Assembly (NCBI RefSeq): GCF_011386835.1
Contig: NC_088795.1
Coordinates: 115,523,434-115,587,433 of the forward strand
Length of the DNA stretch: 64,000 nucleotides
DNA from: Chrysemys picta bellii
Taxonomy: Eukaryota > Chordata > Testudines > Emydidae
Reading direction: 5' to 3'
Positions within the stretch are counted from its first letter, which is position 1. Each line of letters starts with the position of its first letter. Below, one piece after another: positions 44,431-56,771 of this stretch. The notes beneath the pieces were generated by a model. That model made no database searches. It was not told the origin of the DNA and saw only the letters and a list, made by a program, of their open reading frames with translations. Position numbers and translations under genes: made by a program.

Positions 44431-46885
44431 CAATATACAGTCTTGTCACACGTATTCCATTTACAGCTAACATATTATGGAACATAACAAGGATTAATAA
44501 ATGTATACCCTTAATAGCTAGTTCAGGCAATGCTGCTAAGCCAAATGCAAAGCTTCCAAACACTGACTTCAGCTCATTGCATGATTTTCCCACCTGCTGT
44601 GGATTTAATTACATTGGTGATAATGATGCTGTCTGAGGATAACTAGAATATCATTCAGTTTTAGGTGTTGGCAAAACTTCCTATATCAAGACAACAGAAC
44701 TTCTCATTGATTGTATCACAAATGCTGGAATAAGCCAGGTTCCTATAATACATTGCACAATACAGACAATCTTATATTGCCTAGAAAAGGAGCAAAACCT
44801 GGCCTTTTTCTGGTTTGAGTTTTAGTTAGTTATATCATAGACTATATAAACAATTATCTTTATACTTATGTTGCGATCTTGTGGGTTGGGTGGTGGTCTG
44901 AGAGGCTTTTCAGGGAATTTAAATGAACCTAAGCTTGCTATTGACTTTAATGGGTATTGGATCAGAACGATGGTGAGCAGCAAGATTTCATGATAAAACA
45001 AATAAAGCAATATGACTATCCAGGATAGCCAGGTGTGGGTCCAGTGGCAGCAAAAGCAGACGTAAAACAATTTCCAGTTTTCTAAATGAGCTGGGCTAGG
45101 CTTATAAGGGGATCAGATACCACCGGGGTGGGCACTGTGCATAAACCTAGAGAGAGAATAACAGGTTGAAGCAAATGTTCTAGATTCACTATAGGATTTT
45201 TTTTTTCTAAGAGAAAAAACAGCCCTTTGGTCTAGTGGATTTTTAAATTAGAATCTCCTTGGTTTGTCTTCATACATACATTTACCTGTATCACAGAGGA
45301 GTTGTGATGATAATTCCACTACCATTTGAGGTGTTCAGCTATGACAGTGGTGGGGAGCCATTTACATAGTAGGTAGATGGGTACCTGTTTACAAAGCAAC
45401 AGGAGTGTTGTTGATACTATATACATAGTAATAATGGCAGGACAAGCACTGTGGTCTAGTGGTTTTATGGAGGTATCAAACCTGAGTAGACTTTGATCTA
45501 GCTAAATAAAGCTATGGCTTCATGCTTCCCTGGTTATTAGTTAATTGCATTTGACCTACAAGAAAGTTTGTTACAGCTTGTTGTCTCCATGGAGTTATTG
45601 CCAGTCTTGGGTTTTCCTAACTGAAACCCTGATTAATGTTAAACTCCCCAAACCTACTCAGACAAGTGTGTGATCATTAACAGCATTTATTGACATCAAG
45701 ACAAATTAGGTTTCAGCATTTTCTAATTTCAAGCACTTTTCACTGTGAAATTGTACACAAGCAGTGTTCAGCTGCTGTGGGGAAAGGTTCTTGTGTCTTT
45801 TAAATGAATGCTTTAATTACTTGTCTAAGCAGATCTTCTTTCCCTTGTGTATTCCTACCTACGATCTGACGCTGCTACTTTTCCCATATGAGATACAGTA
45901 TATCATAGTGTTTAACTTTTAATAGGCTTTGTATAACTTTTTAATATATTCCCTGGAGGAAAGATCTTATCTTCTATATGAGCTGAGTTTACATTTCAGT
46001 CTGGTCTACTAAAAAAAAAAAAAATCTCTGCTAACACCATAAGGATCGGCGAAATCACACCAAAACATCTTGAAAAGGGTAGTTATTACTAAAGTATTGT
46101 AAGAATATTATAAGTTATGAATCTCGGATGGATATACATATAAATAAATTTACTGATATGAATGGGAAATTTGGAATAGAACTTTCTATGGGATACCAAA
46201 ACGTGTGCTATACATGAACCACACTATTGTAATTAGGACAGAGCAACAACATTTTCACTTATGTTTCTTTTCCCCCTTACAAACTTCTAATCAACAAGGC
46301 TCAGGCTTCAACAGTTACCCTGATACAGCCATGCATACGTATGTGTTAGCACCATCTAGCTAACCCCCAAGGTAATTCATGTCATCACATATTTTTTCTT
46401 GTATAAAACAGGTCTATCTTTTCAGCAGAAATAACAAAAATATGCAATAACTCTGATAAAGTTCCAAGCATAGTTGTAAATGATAACAAATAATAGTTCA
46501 ATATTAAAAGCATAAAAATATAGAAACCTCAAGATGGCTGTAGTAAAGCAGTGAAAGACTTGATATCTATTTAAAGTTTCTTGCCACAATCATTGGTCTG
46601 TACAGGTGGTCTTCATATTACAATGAGGCATTAATGTGATACAATTTAATTTCACTGGGGCACACAGGTGGTTGGGAAGCATCGTATCTCAGATTATATA
46701 CCTAGAACCAAGCCTATGGCTCTATTGTTCCTGATGTACCTGTGTGAGGTATATACCATTATATATATATATATAGTACCATACTGTGTACCATTCCAAA
46801 TCTTCTTAGCTGATAACTTAAATGTAGAATGTTGGTATGAAAAATGGGTCATTAATACTAAGAGAAGGTTAAAGGGGTGACTTGA
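44431..46885. other. Intergenic DNA with scattered SINE-like remnants
   Basis: No gene is recognised. CACTGTGGTCTAGTGGTTTT near 45449 resembles the A-box head of a MIR-like SINE but lacks the rest. A short TA run lies near 46761-46776. Confidence 0.45.
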
Positions 46886-46889
46886 TCAG

Positions 46890-47245
46890 TATACCTTCCT
46901 GGGGAACAGAAATTTGATAATGGAAGGCTCTTCAGTCTAACAGAGGAAGGCATAAGAAGAACTAGAAGTAGAAGCTAGACATATTAAGGTTAGAAATAAG
47001 GAGCCAATTTTTAGTAGTTAAGGTAATTCATCATTGGAACACTTTGCCAACAGTTGTGGTGGATTTTCCATCATTGGAAATTTGTAAATCAAATTAGTGG
47101 TTTTTTTCCTTAAAGATATGCTTTAGTTCAAATACAGCTATTAGATTTGCAACAAGAATTAATATAAGGAAATCTTATGATCTGTGTTATGCACAAGGTC
47201 AGACTAGATGATTTGACTGGTCCCTTCTGGCTGTAAAATCAATAT
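46890..47245 (+). mobile_element. CR1 3'-end fragment, plus strand
   Basis: Near 46930-47090 the degraded C-terminal codons of ORF2 are readable (for example HHWNTLPTVVVDFPSLEICK with frame breaks). Around 47195-47240 the 3' UTR signature AAGGTCAGACTAGATGATTT and GGTCCCTTCTGGC appears, ending near AAATCAATATGTC. It is 5'-truncated to about 350 bp. Confidence 0.7.
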
Positions 47246-48839
47246 GTCCATGAAGACTGTTCTTTCTCTCTTTATTTTCAAACACAAAGGCAGGCTTATA
47301 CATAGCTTGTATGGTAGTGCACATTTATTTTTATCTTCCTTTCCTGAACCTATATCTTATCTACTCTGTTGCATTAATGTGTTGTTCATTTCAGTCAGAC
47401 TTGGGCTTTGGATAACAGGTGATTGGTGGCCCATAGACTACAGTTTGGGAACCATTGCAATAGACAATTCTTTTTTTCAGTTATTGTCTTTGAAAATGTA
47501 ACTTTTTCTTTTTGACTAATTTTTCATGGATCTGAATAAGAATTGGACATGATCCAAAACATTTTTAATTACAATTGTAGGCGAAGTGGCATAAACATCT
47601 TATTTAGCAAACAATTTTTTAACTGCTTCAGAATTAGATCTGCACTTGTCCAGAAAACACTAAGTGTGACATCTTTAAGGTAACTCATGGAAAAGAAGAT
47701 AAAATGGCCATTTTGGTGTGTGGCATGAGTGTTGGCTGTATAATATGTTCTTGGTCAGGAATTGTGCCTGTCTCTGAAATACCCCCGCCCAAATAACTTT
47801 ATCTAAAGTTTTCAAACCTGCCTTATTATACATTTTAAGCAGAACTGTCAAATTTTCATCATGCTGGATGGTATTTTTCTAGAGTATAGTCTCCAAACAA
47901 CACTGGATCCCCATACTGACCATTGAAGATTATAGATACCATCCTTTGGAAAGTACTAAGTAGAGATACAAATCCATAAGGCACATGGCAAAGCTGAAAG
48001 AACCACCCATAAGTAATGAAGCTTGTAAGATCCCAGATGTCATACTATAACAGTATCTAATTATCTGCAATGCAAATTGAAGGAGAAAAATCTTTCTCCC
48101 CCCAGACATCCCAGAACACTTGCAGTTTTTGTGTCACTCACAACTGCCTTAGACAGATGTAGATCCACATATCTATGAAAACCACCTGTCTGCCTCAAGG
48201 TAACAATTGGCATCATCCCTTCCTAAGATTTAATTAGTTCCATAATGCTGTTCCTATAGTAGTTACTGAAGATCACATACCACAAAATCCCACCTTCACG
48301 GAGACAAAGGCAACCTTAAAACTGTAGCTGGTTGCCTCTTTCAGATTATAAGGGTCAGATACCAAAGGCGAGCATGGTGGGAAAGGCCTCTATAAAGCTG
48401 TGAACCCAACCTGGAGAAGCAATTGGTCACCAAGCAGACAGACAACTGTTGGTGAAAGGATCAAAATTCCCACTTCTCTGAGAAGCAAGGGTTTAATCTT
48501 TGAGGCCTCACAGCTAAAGTCTGATGAGGTATATAGAATATTTAGCTGTGGCTTCTGTTCTATTCTGCTGTGATATCACTTTCCTTCAATGGGAAATCCA
48601 GATTACTATGGATGATGGCAAAAAGGATATGCTTTATGTGCACCACTACATGTTCATGAGATGCCTACACACATCAAATATTTATTAGTTCATCAGGGTT
48701 GTCCAAGAGTTGATGCATCTTGAGACTCAGTAATAATACATGTTATTCCAGAAATGCATTCATTCCATTACCAAGAACTGTGGCTACTGTATGTGAGATG
48801 GACCTCATGACGGAAATTGATAATCTCTGCTGCTATTAC
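47246..48839. other. Intergenic DNA, no gene recognised
   Basis: No coding signal or clear repeat end. The open frame at 47244-47501 has no motif. Confidence 0.5.
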
Positions 48840-48844
48840 ATACC

Positions 48845-48920
48845 TGACCTTGCTCCCATTGAAGTAAATGAGAAGTTTTCCATTAGATTTCAATAGGAGC
48901 AGGATTGGGCCTTAAAATCT
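48845..48920. repeat. Degraded hairpin MITE with GAAGT core
   Basis: TTGCTCCCATTGAAGTAAAT and ATTTCAATAGGAGCAGGATT are inverted with mismatches around a short centre. It belongs to the same loose family as 25274-25371. Confidence 0.5.
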
Positions 48921-50135
48921 TATATGTAAACTGTGAAATGATATAAGATTAATGGGTGTCAGATTTTCACTTTTCATAACTATCTGCCCAATAAATAAAG
49001 CTGTTAGAGTCATCTTGTAACTTCCCTTCTGTTTCCAAGCTTTTGAAATATACTACTGTAATATTTAGCACTGAATAGCAGTGCTTCTGACCTGCACTGT
49101 GCTTATTATAGTATGATTTAGCAGATAATGTATAAAGTAACATTAATGGTGATGGCCTAATTCAATATGAGCATAGATGTTTTCAAATCTGTTAACAGTT
49201 GTATTTTACATCACTCTGGGCTCTGATAAGAAGCGATAGAATATGCATAATATTTTGATATTTGTAACTTGTTTCTCCATCTCTTCTAGCAATGCTTGCA
49301 GACCACCAGAAAATTGTCAGCCTGGATTTGTTTAAAGCATTAATTTAATTCACTCAGGATTTTTAATATATCTGTTAATAAAAAAGGCATTTCTCCTGAG
49401 AAGGCCTATGTCTTCCATAGCTTCTCCCTGTTAAATAATTAACAGCACTCACTAGGCCAGCAGTTATTAGGAGACAGATCCTCGAGCTGGCCTCTTGGAT
49501 TCGACAAACATGTTGACTAATTTTGACAAATGTCATTGGTCCCAGAAGTGTGCTTATTCCTGGTAGCAAATTTAATGATCTGCCTGTTGTGGAACTTATC
49601 CCCTTGTAATGCTCAACAGTTATAGAAAGTACCTCCTACACACTGCAATTAAAACATAGTCTGTAAAATAATTAGTCCTGGGGAAAGACTGCTAGCCAGT
49701 AACAAGTGATACTAAGATCACAATCATTTTGGCAATAATTATTGAGCCAGCCATGGATGTATTCAGAGAGCCGCTCAAAGACATACATTCAGTGCTGAAA
49801 TTATTTTACAGGCAGACTTTTTATTTAAAAGCAGATGAAAGAAAAATTGCAAAGTGGGTGACTTTTGGATGACGTGAACTATGGGGCTTGGATATTTACA
49901 CAGTAAAGTTGTGAAATTAGAATTCTATTAGTTTCCTAAATATGGCAGGGGTTTAAAGTAGGCTCTAGTGAGTGAAATAGTTGGTTAATATAACCCCCTC
50001 CCCCCCAAAGAACCATGTTAAGATCATGTTTCATTTCACAGATTCATTTTAGCACCTGTGTTCTTGCCCCATCCTCCCACCGTTCTACACCAACAGTAGA
50101 TTAATGTCGTATGGTTTAGCAGTGAGCATAGGTCA
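48921..50135. other. Intergenic DNA, possibly conserved non-coding
   Basis: The region is AT-rich and free of recognisable repeats. 49180-49600 looks old and single-copy. I see no exon with convincing frame and splice sites. Confidence 0.4.
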
Positions 50136-50237
50136 GATCCTGCAAACCCACGCTATATAAAAATAGTCCTTACTGTGTGAGCAGTCCCATTGAAGTAAGA
50201 AAGGACTACTCTTAATGAGAAAAGAGTTTGCAGGATT
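50136..50237. mobile_element. Palindromic MITE, 102 bp
   Basis: GATCCTGCAAAC (50136-50147) and GTTTGCAGGATT (50226-50237) are near-perfect terminal arms, and the centre has CCCATTGAAGTAAG. Symmetry inside is partial (AATAGTCCTTACTG against GGACTACTCTTA). Confidence 0.68.
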
Positions 50238-50664
50238 GTTCCCTGATGGTCTGATACCTTCAGGTTGTTTAATTTTCTCTGAGTGCACACTAACCTATGC
50301 TATTTCTCTTATAACTTTGTGTGGGTGCCCAAGTCATTACTTCACTCCTTCCACCTCCTTTTGACAGTCAGCTTTCTTCTCTCTGAAGCCCTCAATAGCC
50401 ATTGTTATATCAGGCAATCTATACAATCAAGCTGGCTGTATGCAACCAGTTTCAATGAGTCTTTGGAACACTGTGTGTAATGTTTCAGCAAAGTTTTTGT
50501 CATCTTCATTAAGAAAAATCTTGTCCCAATTCTGGTTGAAGTGGAAGTAAAATTGTTAACCAATTCAGTCTTCTATTATGGAGGAGCTCCATTGACCTTG
50601 GAGTCCAGGACAGTTTCTTTTTATTGCTGAGAAGTGGTTAATATTAAAAGGAACATGTGAAATT
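50238..50664. other. Intergenic DNA, no gene recognised
   Basis: No supported feature. Confidence 0.5.
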
Positions 50665-50666
50665 TG

Positions 50667-50950
50667 CAAATCCGCCAGTAATAAAAATCCTTACAAACAC
50701 GTTCTTGCTGGATGAGCAATAGTGACTGATTGTATCATGCTCATGTAAAACTTCCACTGATAACGAATTTCAATGAAAAATGAAAATTGTCATAGTTTCC
50801 TCCTCCCTCCTTTTCTAATCAGCTGTACTCATTGTATTTTGGATATGCAGACAGCCCATCTGTGATAACTGAACTAAGTGCTAGTGTCATGATGGTCAGC
50901 CAGTGCAGTCCTCCGTGTGAGTATGTCTGATCAATCATACCAACCCCCGT
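50667..50950 (+). repeat. Unclassified repeat, copy A of an inverted pair
   Basis: The flank CCAGTAATAAAAATCC...GAGCAATAGTGACTGATTGT...AATTGTCATAG, the centre GTATTTTGGATATGCAGACA, and the flank AAGTGCTAGTGTCATGATGG...CAATCATACCAACC recur at 52.65-52.95 kb. There the two flanks are reversed and swapped while the centre keeps the same strand. No coding content or known family. About 285 bp. Confidence 0.82.
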
Positions 50951-51008
50951 ACAGTTAAACACTTTTGGTTTCTATTTCACTGTTTGTTAAAATGCTATTT
51001 TACTTTTA

Positions 51009-51240
51009 CTAAAAAGGAGTTTTCCCCACTTCCAAAGGTGTTTGAGCTAATGAAAGGCAAGCAGCAGATGGTTCATATAACATCTCATTAGCCTTTTTGA
51101 AAGAATGCCTCAACGCTATGTGGGTGGAATCATCCTTTTTTTTTTTTTTAAGACTAATTGTAATATGGCATAATATGTAGCACACAACATTAAACTCTTC
51201 AAGTTTTATATAGCAATTGCAATTCAGCTGTGCCAGCAAG
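51009..51240. other. Unassigned spacer
   Basis: Contains a poly(T) run (about 51137-51150). The open frame on the minus strand here has no motif. Confidence 0.45.
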
Positions 51241-51495
51241 AGAGGCAGCATGGCCTAGTGAATAGGACATCAGATTGGGAGTCAGGAGAACTCTGTTCTA
51301 TTCCAAGTTTTGCCACTGATGTGCAGTGTGAACTTGAGCAACTCCCCTATACCTCCATTTCCCCTCCCACCCTCTTAAATTGAAAGCTCGTTGGCTCAGG
51401 GATCCTCTCTCATTATGTTTGTGTACAGTGCCTAGAACAAAGAGGCCCCAGTCTTGATTAGGGCTTTTAGGAGTTACTGTAATAAAAATAATAAG
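51241..51495 (+). mobile_element. MIR-like tRNA-derived SINE
   Basis: The head AGGCAGCATGGCCTAGTGAA with GGGAGTCAGGAGAACTCTGT and TCTATTCCAAGTTTTGCCAC holds degenerate A and B boxes. The CORE-like TGTGCAGTGTGAACTTGAGC follows, then the tail AAATTGAAAGCTCGTTGGCT, TGTACAGTGCCTAGAACAAA and TACTGTAATAAAAATAATAA. Order and spacing fit a complete MIR-type amniote SINE ending in an AATA-rich tail. Confidence 0.8.
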
Positions 51496-52645
51496 AAGAA
51501 ACAATCCATCATAGGCCTTTATCCTCCTAAGAAATTCATAGCCATGACTGACTTAAACTGGAATCTGTACTAGAGTAAGGGACTGTGTATGAAGGATCCA
51601 TTTATAGGATGTTGGCCATAGTTTGTAGAATACTTTGATGCTGAAGAGAAATATATAATTACTAGGTATTAGTAGAAGTAGAGCTGAGCAAATGAATAAT
51701 TCACAGTTAATAATTTACTTGAAATGTGTCCTGTCTGACCAGAGCAAAACATTGTCATATTTAGCTCTTGTTCAAAGCTGCTTATGAATAACCCTTGGTC
51801 TGATGATAATTTAAGGAATATTTGCAATGCGTGCTGTGCTGGTGAGTTACAGAAGATGTGGTAAAGTTTCTGCTCCCTTGTTAGATAATGAAGATGGCTC
51901 AAATTGCAAAGCATACACTCAAATATACTATTCAAAATTAGCTTTTGGTGAATATTGGACCTTAACATTTGTAATTTCTGAATATTGAACACTTGAATAT
52001 TCATGGAAAGTGAACTCAAGAGTGTCACAAATAAATCAAAGCAAATTTCAAGTATATTCATGGAATTTTTTCCCCACTACTTGTTCAGCTTTAGTTATTA
52101 GGTTGTGTCTCTACTCACAGTTCCATTGTGATAGCAGCACTGAATGCTAGTATGGTGCTAACATACATACATAGTCAAACTGCCCATATGACAGTGTCTG
52201 CCTAGTGTAGCACCACCCTGCAATTTGCCTAGTGTGCACATGTGCTACCAGCACTAATGGCTTATATCGTAATGGCTGCCTGCCCCTCCATGTTAAAAAG
52301 CTTGCCACTCTAGCAGATCTAACTATTTCTATGGCTCTGTGGGTTAAAGTAGCCCTACTACAGCTGTGGAGAGGATGCCAGGTCCAACCTAACTAGTCAC
52401 AGATTTTTAAGATTATTTTTCAATATCATTATTTGTATAGGAAACTGAGATGTTTTGCTTTGTTTTAATTTCCTTTTTTTGGAAGAAAAAACAACAACAA
52501 CCAGAATGTCCCTAAAACACACATAATCAGGACCTTTTCAAAAGTTTATGTCCTTACAGGAATACAACCAGCAACCTCCATATCTGTACTAACAAAATGG
52601 AGTGATAGCTAAAAATCTCCAGATAATCTATAATGGAGAGAGAGT
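51496..52645. other. Intergenic DNA, no gene recognised
   Basis: A 130-codon minus-strand open frame at 51669-52061 shows no family motif and lies in AT-rich DNA; I do not consider it a gene. Confidence 0.45.
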
Positions 52646-52657
52646 CACCATGGTAAC

Positions 52658-52955
52658 TATACGGAGGTTGGTATGATTGATTGGACATATCCACAAGAAG
52701 GACTGCACTGGCTGACCATCATGGCACTAGCACTTAATTTCCCTCCCCCTCTTTGCCCCCCCCCCCCCTTTAGTGGTATTTTGAATATGCAGGCAGCCCA
52801 TCTGTGATGATAGCACTATGACAATTTCCATTTTTCATTGACATTTATTTTCCATGGAAATTTGATGTCCAGCTCTGAGCATGATACAATCAGTCGCTAT
52901 TGCTCTTTTGATAATAATGTGTTCGTAGAGATTTTTATTACTGATGGATTTGTAA
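52658..52955 (-). repeat. Unclassified repeat, copy B of an inverted pair
   Basis: In reverse complement the left and right flanks match copy A (50667-50950): AATCCATCAGTAATAAAAAT, GAGCAATAGCGACTGATTGT, AAGTGCTAGTGCCATGATGG and CAATCATACCAACCTCCG. The central GTATTTTGAATATGCAGGCA matches copy A on the plus strand instead. A 13-C homopolymer (52756-52768) sits next to the centre. Confidence 0.82.
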
Positions 52956-53031
52956 ACTGTTTAACTTAAGTTATATCTAAACACCAGAGACTGTTGGCCC
53001 ATGAGTCAGTCTGGATAAAAAAAAAAATGGA

Positions 53032-53214
53032 GATATCCCATCTCCCAGAACTAGAAGGGACCTTGAAAGGTCATTGAGTCCAGCCCCCTGCCTTCACTAG
53101 CAGGACCAAGTACTGATTTTGCCCCAGATCCCCAAGTGGCCCCCTCAAGGATTGAACTCACAGCCCTGGGTTTAGCAGGCCAATGCTCAAACCACTGAGC
53201 TATCCCTCCCCCCC
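53032..53214 (-). mobile_element. tRNA-derived SINE with CR1-like tail
   Basis: On the minus strand it begins AGGGATAGCTCAGTGGTTTG (A box TAGCTCAGTGG), runs through GCATTGGCCTGCTAAACC and GTGAGTTCAATCCT (B box). It ends with GGGGGCTGGACTCAATGACC, TTTCAAGGTCCCTTCTAGTT and GGAGATGGGATATCTCC. The tail matches the CR1 3' UTR pattern (GGACTGGACTCGATGACCTC, GAGGTCCCTTCC at 7441-7480). It is an RNA polymerase III SINE that probably borrows CR1 machinery. Confidence 0.82.
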
Positions 53215-54440
53215 TTTTTATATATGTACCATTATTTCAGACTTTAATAATTTATTCTTTCCACAGTGCCATTCAACTGCTGTCAAAATGGCAGTGTAGC
53301 AAAATTTTGTCTGCCCACTAACTCATTAAGCCTATCTAGATCTAGGGTTCCTTACTTGTGACTGCTTAAAGCAGTTCCTTTTGACTGTATCTGATTTAAA
53401 TCAGCTTCCTGTTTCTTCCCACATGCTCTGTCCTTATTGTGAAAACTTGGGGTTCATTTAAGTGTATCTTCTCCAAGCATATATTTCCTTCTCTGTGACA
53501 ACTGATGTTTATTAGTTTGTTTTCACATATAGCAATGTAAAAGTTTCAGGTTTTGATTTCATACAGAATGTTAGTTTCCATGCTATCTAAATACACTGTA
53601 ACATATTCAAACAAACCTCAAAAAAAAAAAAAAGAAAAAAACGAAAAGAAGCTCAAAGTGGTGAAAGCTTGTGAGAATTCTTTTTTGAGAAAAACATTGG
53701 AGTGGAAAAAACACTACCACCCACAAACCCCATTCATTTCAGATTAGACTCTAGCACAGCTATAAAAGAAATGTGAACTGTAGAGCATTCTGGGTACTGG
53801 CATGCCAATAAGTATATTGAATTTTCTGCTTTGCCTGAGATTATCCACATTCATTACAGTCATAAGTAGGCTTCTAAATTGAAGTAGTTCAGGCCAGGTA
53901 TACAGACAGTCAACACCATGGTTTGCTGTGTTCAGATAATAAGTTTTAAAATAATTAGTTCAAAGATTAATTTCAAACCCGTTAAAGGTTCCAGATTGAT
54001 AATACCTATAAACAAAGCTTTCTAACTACAGAGCAACACTAGGCAGATTGTTGGGACTCCGTAATAATAAAATAATAGGTATAGCACAGGCGCCAAGTAT
54101 ACCAACAATTCAGTGTATCAATAAATAATTCTTAGCTCTTCTACAGCTCTATCCAAACCTCTCCACCTGACAATGCACAAATGTGGTGGGACACAAAATG
54201 TCATTCCGTCGTGACATCTAAAATGCCATGGGGTCCATTTCTTTCATGTAAATGACATTTTCTGTAACCTCGCTTTCATTGTTCTGCATTTCTGATCATT
54301 TTCAACACAAAATTCCAAATTTATGTAGAACATATGTAATTTTGGGACTAAAATGAATGGTGTCCATCATAATGAGAGAGACCTGGGAGGGTTGGCACTT
54401 TCCATCTTTGGAAATCAAAAAACTTCATTAAATGTGAGGC
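53215..54440. other. Intergenic DNA, no gene recognised
   Basis: A-rich low-complexity stretch at about 53619-53650. No gene is supported. Confidence 0.5.
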
Positions 54441-54444
54441 AAAT

Positions 54445-54570
54445 ATCTCCATTTTACAGATTGGGAAACTGAGGCGCAGAGTGGTTCAGTGATTTGCCAA
54501 GATTACATAATACATTTATGGAAGACCCAGGAGTAGAACCCATGTAAACCTGGCTCTTCACCTTTAAGCA
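54445..54570 (-). repeat. MIR-like SINE fragment, minus strand
   Basis: CTCCATTTTACAGATTGGGA, AACTGAGGCGCAGAGTGGTT and GACCCAGGAGTAGAACCC are the reverse complement of the CORE and head of MIR-like SINEs. Confidence 0.75.
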
Positions 54571-56728
54571 GAATATCATCACTTCTTATTGTTGAATGCT
54601 TAGATGACTTAACCATTTGTTAAGAGAGAAAGTTACCATACTTTAGTGTCCATGCTCAACCAAACGCTAGGCTCTTTGCTGAGACTACTAATGAGAATGA
54701 TTTTTCTTAGTATAGCTTGAAGGCCAAACTTTAAGATGAATTGTTGAACTGTAGTTCCTAGTAAACAGACTAGGCTACAGGCTGGTTTTCAGCTGGTGTC
54801 TCTGTCATTACTCTGCTTGGATCCCAGAACCTAAAGATAGAAGTCTTTGGATCCCATTACCATTCTCCTGACCCATCCGTTCTCTAACTTTGTTTTGCAG
54901 TAAAATTCTGATCCCTTTGAAGTCAATGGAAAAACTCCCATTCAGTTCAATGACACCAGGATTCCACCCTTTGTTTTTAAGTTCTGAGAAAATTTTCTGG
55001 GGGACACGTTTCTGCCTTTGATTTTTCTGAAGGAGAGTACACCACAAAATGTCATGGTGTTGCAAACACACACTGTATTTATTTAGAAGTTTGCCATACA
55101 CAAGCAGCATTTCAGTTGCCTGATATTTCAACTGTTTTGGGCAAATAACCATGAGAGTAATATAAAATGAAATGTCATTCATCATTCACTGTACATAATG
55201 TTTTTCATGTTACAAAAAGCACCAGGCATAGAAATCTGTTTACTGAAGCCAACATTCATCTTAAAAAAATCAATGTGCTAAGCAATAATAACTAACCTGA
55301 AAGAAAAAAAAAATATTTGTACAGGTTCAGCTATGTTACATGAAGACAATGGTGCCACAGAGATACAAAGGATCAGGCAAGGAATACTACTGTTGCTTTT
55401 TTTAATATACTCGAGGTTTCCTTACTGAAAATACTAAAATGTGGTGTTCCGTTGAAATATTCTAAGTTACACCCAAATCATATAAGGTCTACTTTGCATT
55501 TAATAACATGTACACTTTAGCAGCTCATGGGTTTACCTTCCTGGTAAATCTGATCTATTCGTTTTCTAGAAAGATACAGGCAAAAAGAATCCCCAATAAA
55601 ATAGCTAAAACATCCAAATCAAACAGTGATTTGCAGTGACATGACTCAGAGAATAGAAGATGACTACTAGATACTATGTACCATTATGCAAACCAGTCAC
55701 CGTAAACATTAATGGTACTGCATTATCAATGAATGAAGGCATAAAGAGTTTTCAGCAAGGAAAAAAAAAGGAAGCAATTAAAGCTTTTCATCAGTCCCCA
55801 AATTCTACCTCTCTCTCAGAACAGATCCAAGGTCCTCTCTCTTTAATAACTACACAGCCCTTTCTCAGAACAATCTCAGGCTCTCCCCACAATAATTAGG
55901 ACTTCTATATCCACAGAGCATCTTGTCTCCATTTTAACAGGCAAATAGGTGAATATTCTGTTGATGTCCATGGTAGAGTTAATAGAAGCCAGCAAACAGG
56001 CGCCATTCCTCAACTCGACCTTCTCGGACAACCAGCTTCTGATAAGAGCCTTACTCATAATATTTCAGCACTTCACATTTTATTCTCTAATGGGAACCAG
56101 CCATGAAAAAGCATTTATTCAAATATATCAGAACCACAGAAAATGCTTGGTTGAAGTTTATTTATAAAAAAGTGAGCAAAGGTATGGAGGAGTCTTTTTA
56201 TTAACCTGAACTAGTTCATCCATTCACAGAATTTAAGATCCTTTCTACCCTAAAGTACGGATAAACACTTAGAACTCAGTTCTGAGTGTAGGAGAAGACA
56301 AGGAAGTCCACTGTCACCCTTACATTTTGCTTTGTCTCTAAGGTTACTACCATAAAAAGTAGAACAGACATAAGACCATTGGGGGGAAAAAAGCTTCAGG
56401 ACTGATGACCTCAGAAAATGTATACCCTGCCCACTTTGGACAAAGTAGGAAGGAGACAAAGCCCCAAAATTAAAATTATCACACTATCAGAGGAGGAAAG
56501 ATCCTCCCTCATTTCTGACCATATTATTGTGCAGTACACCTAAAATAGTTACTGACAGGGCAAGGTAAGAATCCCATGATGCACTGCAAAGGACCAACCA
56601 TAGGGGAGTAGTACAGCCAGAGAGCCCAACCCACAGAGGCAAATGTGGGTATTAGACACCTGAATTACAGCTTCTATGAGGCACTATGACTGTTCAGATG
56701 AGCACAGATTAACGTTGGCCAGACCAAA

Positions 56729-56731
<3 letters not shown>
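54571..56731. other. Intergenic DNA, one degraded hairpin repeat
   Basis: TCTGATCCCTTTGAAGTCAA and CATTCAGTTCAATGACACCA near 54908-54960 belong to the hairpin MITE family. Open frames at 54808-55185, 55660-55899 and 55949-56167 lack known motifs. Confidence 0.45.

Positions 56732-56768
<37 letters not shown>
56732..56768. repeat. AT microsatellite
   Basis: An uninterrupted TA dinucleotide run of about 18 units. Confidence 0.95.

Positions 56769-56771
<3 letters not shown>

Noticed and set aside
49270..49330. Possible exon after CTCTTCTAGCAATG
   Set aside because: The acceptor-like motif is followed by a frame with early stops and no donor; unsupported.
51669..52061. 130-codon minus-strand open frame
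   Set aside because: AT-rich sequence, Phe/Leu/Ile-rich translation, no motif; likely chance.
54808..55185. 125-codon minus-strand open frame
   Set aside because: No motif, and its middle overlaps a hairpin-repeat remnant; likely chance.
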